Below are positions 59,636 to 64,000 of a DNA stretch of 64,000 nt, piece by piece. Positions within the stretch are counted from its first letter, which is position 1; every line of letters starts with the position of its first letter. The notes beneath the pieces are model-generated. The model searched no databases. It was not told where the DNA came from and saw only the letters and a list, made by a program, of their open reading frames with translations. The translations under genes and the position numbers were made by a program. The stretch is from Nilaparvata lugens (taxonomy: Eukaryota > Arthropoda > Insecta > Hemiptera > Delphacidae): positions 52,934,630 to 52,998,629 of the forward strand of contig NC_052505.1 in the NCBI RefSeq assembly GCF_014356525.2. The letters run 5' to 3'.

Positions 59636-59785
59636 ATGCGTAAAATTAAATTGAAAAGAAAAAAACAAAGAGGAGGGCGCCGGCGAAGACTAGTGCAACG
59701 TGATCATCGTCATCGTCATACTAGTAAAGTAATTGACAGGATAAAAGGTTTGCGTAAGTCAATTATAATAAACATAGATCATTAA
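59636..59785 (+). CDS. 49-residue strongly basic protein
   Basis: ATG at 59636 gives 49 residues starting MRKIKLKRKKQRGGRRRRL, with nearly half Lys/Arg/His and a short hydrophobic end (SIIINIDH). It sits between the ATPase and the DUF8207-like gene in the same direction and is too small for ordinary gene finding. The charge suggests nucleic-acid binding, as in the small core peptides of adenovirus-like genomes; that role is inference. The frame is open upstream to a stop at 59588 but without another ATG. Confidence 0.45.
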   Translation: MRKIKLKRKKQRGGRRRRLVQRDHRHRHTSKVIDRIKGLRKSIIINIDH

Positions 59786-59790
59786 CTAGT

Positions 59791-60673
59791 ATGATTAGGG
59801 AAAATGATTCGATTAGACAAAAATCATTAGAACCAATTATCAATCCACTAAAACAATTGAAAGATACACTTGTACAACATGCACACACTAGTAGCAGCAG
59901 CAGACTTAAAGAAGAATCAGAGGACGATGAGGAGGAGGAGGAGGAGGAGGAGGAGGAGGAGGAGGAGGAGGAGGAGAAAGATACGGCAAGGAATGGATGT
60001 GGATGAGGGTTTGAATAGATCTAATGTAAGTGATATTTTGAATAAAACAACAATAACAGTGGATTTTATTGATGAGTATATACGTGAATTTCATAATGAA
60101 AAAATGAATAATTGTATATCTTATGGTATATGTTATGATAGTAAAGTAAATGAATACTATATGGGTGTAAAGGATATTAGTATTGCCAATGGTTATTTAA
60201 TTATCGACAATAATAATAAGTATCGTTTAACAGTTGGTTTGTGTGAACTTCTATTTAAAAAACAGCCTGACCAGAAACTGTACACAGAACGTGATTTAAG
60301 AAAATATCGTAATATATTGCAGCTTACCGCTGCTCATTTAGATAGACGCGGTTATGTAAAGAGAAATACAGGCTATAAATCACAAATTATTCAATCTTTA
60401 TTTCCATCAAGTAGTAGTAGGAAAAGAAAAAGATCTAGGATTGATGATGCAGCGGCAGCTGTTAGTGGTATGGGTTTTATAAGAAATGAATCTACTAGTC
60501 GACAGTATGTCTACTGGGATAATCCAAATGAACTGATAGACAGATTAGATATTCTGCTTTCATCACAGCAGGCGGGAAATAGATCACATTCAGTTGAAAT
60601 AGCTTCTATTATTGAAGAACTGAAAGAAAGTGGTATTATATTAGGTGGCAATGTTGCTGCTTTTAGTCGTTAG
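59791..60673 (+). pseudogene. Polinton-associated conserved protein (DUF8207-like), frameshift in GAG repeat
   Basis: The N-terminal part (59791-60006 frame) starts MIRENDSIRQKSLEPIINPL and runs into a glutamate stretch encoded by (GAG)n at 59932-59975. The rest is in the frame ending at 60673 and contains ISYGICYDSKVNEYYMG, YLIIDNNNKYRLTVGLCELL, YTERDLRKYRNIL, then QYVYWDNPNELIDRLDILLS and EIASIIEELKESGIIL. The last two blocks are highly characteristic of a family of uncharacterised insect proteins found in Polintons, which I recall as DUF8207. Function is unknown. The frame switch within a trinucleotide array could be a real slip or an assembly error. Confidence 0.75.
59932..59975. repeat. 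(GAG)n microsatellite inside a Polinton gene
   Basis: About 15 GAG units. It encodes glutamate in one frame and arginine in the next, exactly where the gene changes frame. Confidence 0.9.
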
Positions 60674-60704
60674 TATGTGTTTATAACACTTGACAAGAAT
60701 AGAG

Positions 60705-62381
60705 ATGTCGGGCAGTAGCGCCGCCACCACTGCAGTGAGTAGTACAATAGATCGATTTGGTAGGACACATCATGTGTTTAATACAACAGCACCATTAGTT
60801 TTAAACAGTGGTTGTGAATCAGCAGCATCATCATCATCATCATTAGTGGCAGCAAGTAGAGAATATTTAGACAGTAAACTACTTGAATTATCATCAAATA
60901 TATTCAATAAACTTCAGTCTGATCCATTGTCACCGCTAGTTAACAGAGAATACTTGGACAGTAAATTGCTTGAAGTATCATCAAATATATTCAATAAACT
61001 TCAGTCTGATCCATTGTCACCGCTAGTTAACAGAGAATACTTGGACAGTAAATTGCTTGAAATATCATCAAATATATTCAATAAACTACAGTCTGATCCA
61101 TTGTCACCGCTAGTTAACAGAGAATACTTGGACAGTAAATTGCTTGAAATATCATCAAATATATTCACTAAACTACAGTCTGATCCATTGTGGTCGCCGT
61201 CGCTAGTTAACAGTGAATACTTGGACAGTAAATTGCTTGAAGTATCATCAAATATATTCAATAAACTTCAGTCTGATCCATTGTCACCGCTAGTTAACAG
61301 AGAATACTTGGACAGTAAATTGCTTGAAATATCATCAAATATATTCAATAAACTACAGTCTGATCCATTGTCACCGCTAGTTAACAGAGAATACTTGAAC
61401 AGTAAATTGCTTGAAGTATCATCAAATATATTCAATAAACTTCAGTCTGATCCATTGTCACCGCTAGTTAACAGAGAATACTTGGACAGTAAATTGCTTG
61501 AAATATCATCAAATATATTCAATAAACTACAGACTGATCAATCATCACCGCTAGTTAACAAAGAATACTTGGACAGTAAATTGCTTGAAATATCAACAAA
61601 TATATTCACTAAATTGCAAACTGAATCATCTGATTTAGTAGATAGGAAATATTTAGACAGCAAATTACTTGCAATATCAACTAGTATATTCCAAAAACTA
61701 CAGTCTGATTTAATTACTAAAAAAGTGTTTGAAAGTAAATTGCATTCAATGTCTGATATATTGAAGGAGATAGCACAACAAAAACAGTATTTCGATTCAC
61801 AATTGAAAACATTGTCTAAATCAATTAGTGATGATATTGAGCTAAAGTATGTTAGTAGATCGTTGTTTGATCAGAAATCAGACGAATTGAAGACATTATG
61901 TGAACAACAAAGTAAAAACAATTGTTTAAAACATGTTGATACAGATTTGCTAGAAACTAAATTGAAAGAATTAAAAGACAATCTAATTGCACAACAGAAA
62001 CTTAACTTTATTAACAGGCAAGATTATAATTTGAAAGTAGTTGATCTAGAATCAACATTCAATATTATGTTGGCTGAGGTGCAAAAGAAACTTGATGAAA
62101 AAAATTCAGCTTCTCACCAAAAGCTAAAAGATGACATTATGCAGATGATTATGAAAGGTGAAGATTTTCAGAAATATTTAAATGAACAGTTGTTCAACTT
62201 TTCATACTATTTGATTGCACAATATGTAAAAAAGAGGCACATCTTTGACATGAGTGAAGCTGTACAACATAATTTGAATTCTGATCAGGTGCAAGAGTTG
62301 TTTTTGAAAAGAATGTTCAGTGATAGGCGACCAAGTGATGCAGGTAAAAAAAGAAAAAAATATGACTGGGAAATAGATTAG
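60705..62381 (+). CDS. Repeat-rich coiled-coil Polinton protein, putative fibre/structural
   Basis: About 558 residues from MSGSSAATTAV (ATG 60705; an ATG at 60690 would add five). After STIDRFGRTHHVF, a motif typical of the N-terminus of Polinton-associated structural-like proteins in my recollection, come ten 29-residue repeats with core EYLDSKLLEISSNIFNKLQ and a turn SDPLSPLVN (60856 to about 61720). Hydrophobics within each core are spaced 4-3-4 as in a short coiled coil. The C-terminal 220 residues are charged and helical without repeats and end RKKYDWEID. The frame is intact. By position and architecture it could be a fibre or tail-like protein; this is inference. Confidence 0.6.
   Translation: MSGSSAATTAVSSTIDRFGRTHHVFNTTAPLVLNSGCESAASSSSSLVAASREYLDSKLLELSSNIFNKLQSDPLSPLVNREYLDSKLLEVSSNIFNKLQSDPLSPLVNREYLDSKLLEISSNIFNKLQSDPLSPLVNREYLDSKLLEISSNIFTKLQSDPLWSPSLVNSEYLDSKLLEVSSNIFNKLQSDPLSPLVNREYLDSKLLEISSNIFNKLQSDPLSPLVNREYLNSKLLEVSSNIFNKLQSDPLSPLVNREYLDSKLLEISSNIFNKLQTDQSSPLVNKEYLDSKLLEISTNIFTKLQTESSDLVDRKYLDSKLLAISTSIFQKLQSDLITKKVFESKLHSMSDILKEIAQQKQYFDSQLKTLSKSISDDIELKYVSRSLFDQKSDELKTLCEQQSKNNCLKHVDTDLLETKLKELKDNLIAQQKLNFINRQDYNLKVVDLESTFNIMLAEVQKKLDEKNSASHQKLKDDIMQMIMKGEDFQKYLNEQLFNFSYYLIAQYVKKRHIFDMSEAVQHNLNSDQVQELFLKRMFSDRRPSDAGKKRKKYDWEID
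60856..61650. repeat. In-frame 87-bp tandem repeats, about ten copies
   Basis: Units of 87 bp, one of 93 bp (near 61120-61212, with an insertion giving WSPS). Two subtypes alternate: EVSS with CTTCAG and EISS with CTACAG, so the array partly grew as 174-bp dimers. Outer copies are more diverged than the central ones. Confidence 0.9.
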
Positions 62382-62440
62382 TAGTAGTTTGAGAGATTTT
62401 AAAGATTTTAAATGTGGGGATATTTTTAATATGCAAATTA

Positions 62441-62477
62441 AGCAGGTGTTAACTGGGGCAGTCAGTTAACACCTGCT
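62441..62477. repeat. Perfect 15-bp stem with 7-base loop after the last Polinton gene
   Basis: AGCAGGTGTTAACTG (62441-62455) pairs exactly with CAGTTAACACCTGCT (62463-62477). The right arm word ACACCTGCTACA recurs twice downstream. Confidence 0.85.
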
Positions 62478-62479
62478 AC

Positions 62480-62794
62480 AACAAAGATGGCCGCCGCTGG
62501 GGAACCGTTGGGGAGATGGACACCTGCTACACTTCCTATTGGTTGGGGTGGTGGGGGCACTAGGGAAGGGGGACGCCATTTTGAACACACCCATGCTGGG
62601 TAGGGGAGATGGACACCTGCTACAATGGCCTCTTCCTATTGGTTGGGGTGGTGGGGGCACGACGCCATTTTGAACACGCCCCTTGCTTCCAGCCGACTGG
62701 GGCTGGGGGGGTGGAGGGGGGAGGCCACACCCCTCGATTTCTATTGGATAGGCAGCTCTCTCAAAACCCCACTACTATAATCCACAGACTTAAA
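62480..62794. repeat. GC-rich block with imperfect tandem duplication
   Basis: The unit GGGGAGATGGACACCTGCTACA..CTTCCTATTGGTTGG..GTGGTGGGGGCAC..GACGCCATTTTGAACAC occurs twice (from about 62511 and 62605). The block is much richer in G/C than the Polinton and carries GCCATTTT words. It lies between the last Polinton gene and the duplicated host-like segment, and may be the element terminus or a separate repeat. Confidence 0.7.
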
Positions 62795-64000
62795 CTATCC
62801 ATAGACTCTGGAACTTAACAGGTTAAATCTGTGCTATTACCTATTTAAACAGCAATACCACATTATTATCATCTGAACAGCAAATATTCCCCGATGTCAC
62901 GAAAATTACTTCTGCAAAAGGTTATTACGTGTTTAAAAATGTGTTTTCAACCCTGATAAATCAATCTGCAACTTGTCAATCTAATCTCGAATCTGCTTTA
63001 CCATAAATAAGATTTCCATGATTTTTTATCAGAGAAAAATATTTCATTTGATAATGAGCGTTTCTCACACTCACAATTGCTGATAAAGGGTGACGTTTCT
63101 TAAGTGACTGAGATTGTTGTGAATCTACACGTCATTCAAGAAGTGATCTCAGAAGATTTATTTATGGAGGTGGTGATGTGACAGAGAGGTGTTCCAGTTG
63201 TGACTTCGCTGCGAAATAAATATGATACGGCTATTAAGGTTGATGAGGATCTAATGAAAAATTTAGCAGACATGACGGCACCGATGTGTTTATCACCCTG
63301 GAAAAATCACTTATAAGAGAAAGGAGATATAGGAAGAATGAGTTTGATGGCTCGATGTGTAATGAAGAGAGAGCTGATGCTGAAATCAGAGTACTCAAGA
63401 TGAAGCTAAATTTTGGGAGAGATAGCGTTAATGAATTGAAATTGGAAATCTTATCAAAGGATGCTATTATTAACCTCCTGGAGAAAGATGCAAAGCAAGC
63501 AGCTGACAAAATGTCAAATACGGAATACGAGCTATCGTTACTAAAAAGAAAACAGCTTTTTCTTCAGATGTCGAGACCCCCAAGTTCAATGTAAGTTTTA
63601 TGTAACTATGCTTTCTAATCTGCTATGCAAACCAATCTTGGTGACTGACAATGACAGGTATCGTTCACGTTAACGGACTAAACTGTTTTTCTAGAGTTTT
63701 CATTCTCATTTCGAAGTAAAGTTTTCACACGACGAACAAAGTTATTTATTCCAATAAAATTCCGATCGATCCAAATCATGCACATTCCTGGACATTGAGT
63801 TCACGATGAGTGAAACAAATTCGATTGACTACGAGCTTGCTTTTATTGAGCTCTTTGGCAGTTAGTAATTGAAGTGAACTCTTGCAAAGTGCATTGTTGT
63901 ATACGGTGAACAGAAGAATCGAGTTGCACCCTAAACCTACAATTTCCCTCCCAAACTATCTCGTGAAATTCACTCCAAACTGCCAGCATTCTCATGAATA
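62795..64000 (+). repeat. Segmental duplicate, copy B
   Basis: Nearly identical to 24578-25778 and cut off by the end of the window within the left arm of the hairpin element. It has an extra CTGG at 62808-62811 and one extra A near 63457 relative to copy A. Confidence 0.95.
63247..63590 (+). CDS. Coiled-coil exon, intact copy, unknown product
   Basis: Frame open from 63247 to the donor TTCAAT then GTAAGT at 63591. It encodes a charged helical stretch (ERADAEIRVLKMKLNFGRD, then KDAIINLLEKDAKQAADKMS) and ends MSRPPSSM if read through the donor. The acceptor is not clear. The heptad-like pattern suggests a coiled-coil host protein; I do not recognise the family. The copy at 25025-25368 has lost one base. 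Confidence 0.5.

Larger units (their letters stand above)
43169..62477 (+). mobile_element. Decayed Polinton/Maverick (adintovirus-like) element
   Basis: Family B polymerase, retroviral-type integrase with chromodomain, A32-like ATPase, a Polinton-associated conserved protein and a repetitive coiled-coil protein lie in one direction. This gene set defines Polintons. The span is inflated by an 8.46-kb LTR retrotransposon inserted at 50253-58712, which leaves about 10.9 kb of element. No major capsid, penton or adenain-type protease was recognised, and terminal inverted repeats were not found. The left end may be lost in the gap at 42650. Several genes carry frameshifts and the polymerase has an internal loss. 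Boundaries given are the outermost element-like features, not proven ends. Confidence 0.85.

Noticed and set aside
61001..61261. Minus-strand repeat frame in the fibre-like gene
   Set aside because: Complement of the 87-bp repeats; the plus-strand frame is open for 560 codons.
43169..62794. Polinton terminal inverted repeats
   Set aside because: I compared the right-end sequence (62382-62794) with the left side (41800-43660) and found no convincing inverted match; the gap may hide it.

Overview
The window is AT-rich eukaryotic DNA, almost certainly from an arthropod. Microsatellites, non-LTR retrotransposon remnants, polypurine/polypyrimidine tracts and short hairpin repeats dominate the first 42 kb. 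The repeat style suggests a hemipteran such as a planthopper, but that is recollection of genome style and is not proven here. Two 100-N scaffold gaps lie at 17158-17257 and 42650-42749. No complete host gene is visible. There are only candidate exons: two on the minus strand near 30.0-30.4 kb, one near 22.3 kb on the minus strand, and one plus-strand exon present twice (about 25.03-25.37 kb and 63.25-63.59 kb).

From 1 to 42.6 kb the recognisable content is mobile or simple-sequence DNA. It includes a 5'-truncated LINE with poly(A) tail (7.34-8.41 kb), a badly decayed RTE-like LINE (34.7-37.6 kb) whose reverse transcriptase is cut by another repeat, and two copies of a (GT)n-linked repeat (0.87 and 33.03 kb). 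There is also an LTR-like segment with a perfect heat-shock element next to CCAAT and TATA-like boxes (28.2-28.7 kb), plus several hairpins and palindromes.

From about 43.2 to 62.5 kb lies a decayed Polinton/Maverick (adintovirus-like) element. On the plus strand, in order, it carries a two-exon gene of unknown function, a protein-primed family B DNA polymerase broken by frameshifts and lacking the palm motif B block, a retroviral-type integrase with a chromodomain, an A32-like packaging ATPase broken by frameshifts, a 49-residue very basic protein, a conserved Polinton-associated protein (DUF8207-like) frameshifted at a GAG microsatellite, and a 563-residue coiled-coil protein with ten 29-residue repeats. 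No major capsid, penton or maturation protease gene was found, so this copy could not build a virion from the genes seen here.

Nested inside it (50253-58712, minus strand) is a young LTR retrotransposon with 1994-bp LTRs. It carries a Gag and an unclassified second ORF but no visible protease, reverse transcriptase, RNase H or integrase. It landed in a CA microsatellite between the integrase and ATPase genes.

The last about 1.2 kb (62812-64000) is an almost exact direct copy of 24591-25778. This is either a very recent duplication about 38.2 kb apart or two haplotypes joined in the assembly. The LTRs differ mostly by single-base changes in homopolymers, so some of the single-base frameshifts in this window may be sequencing errors.
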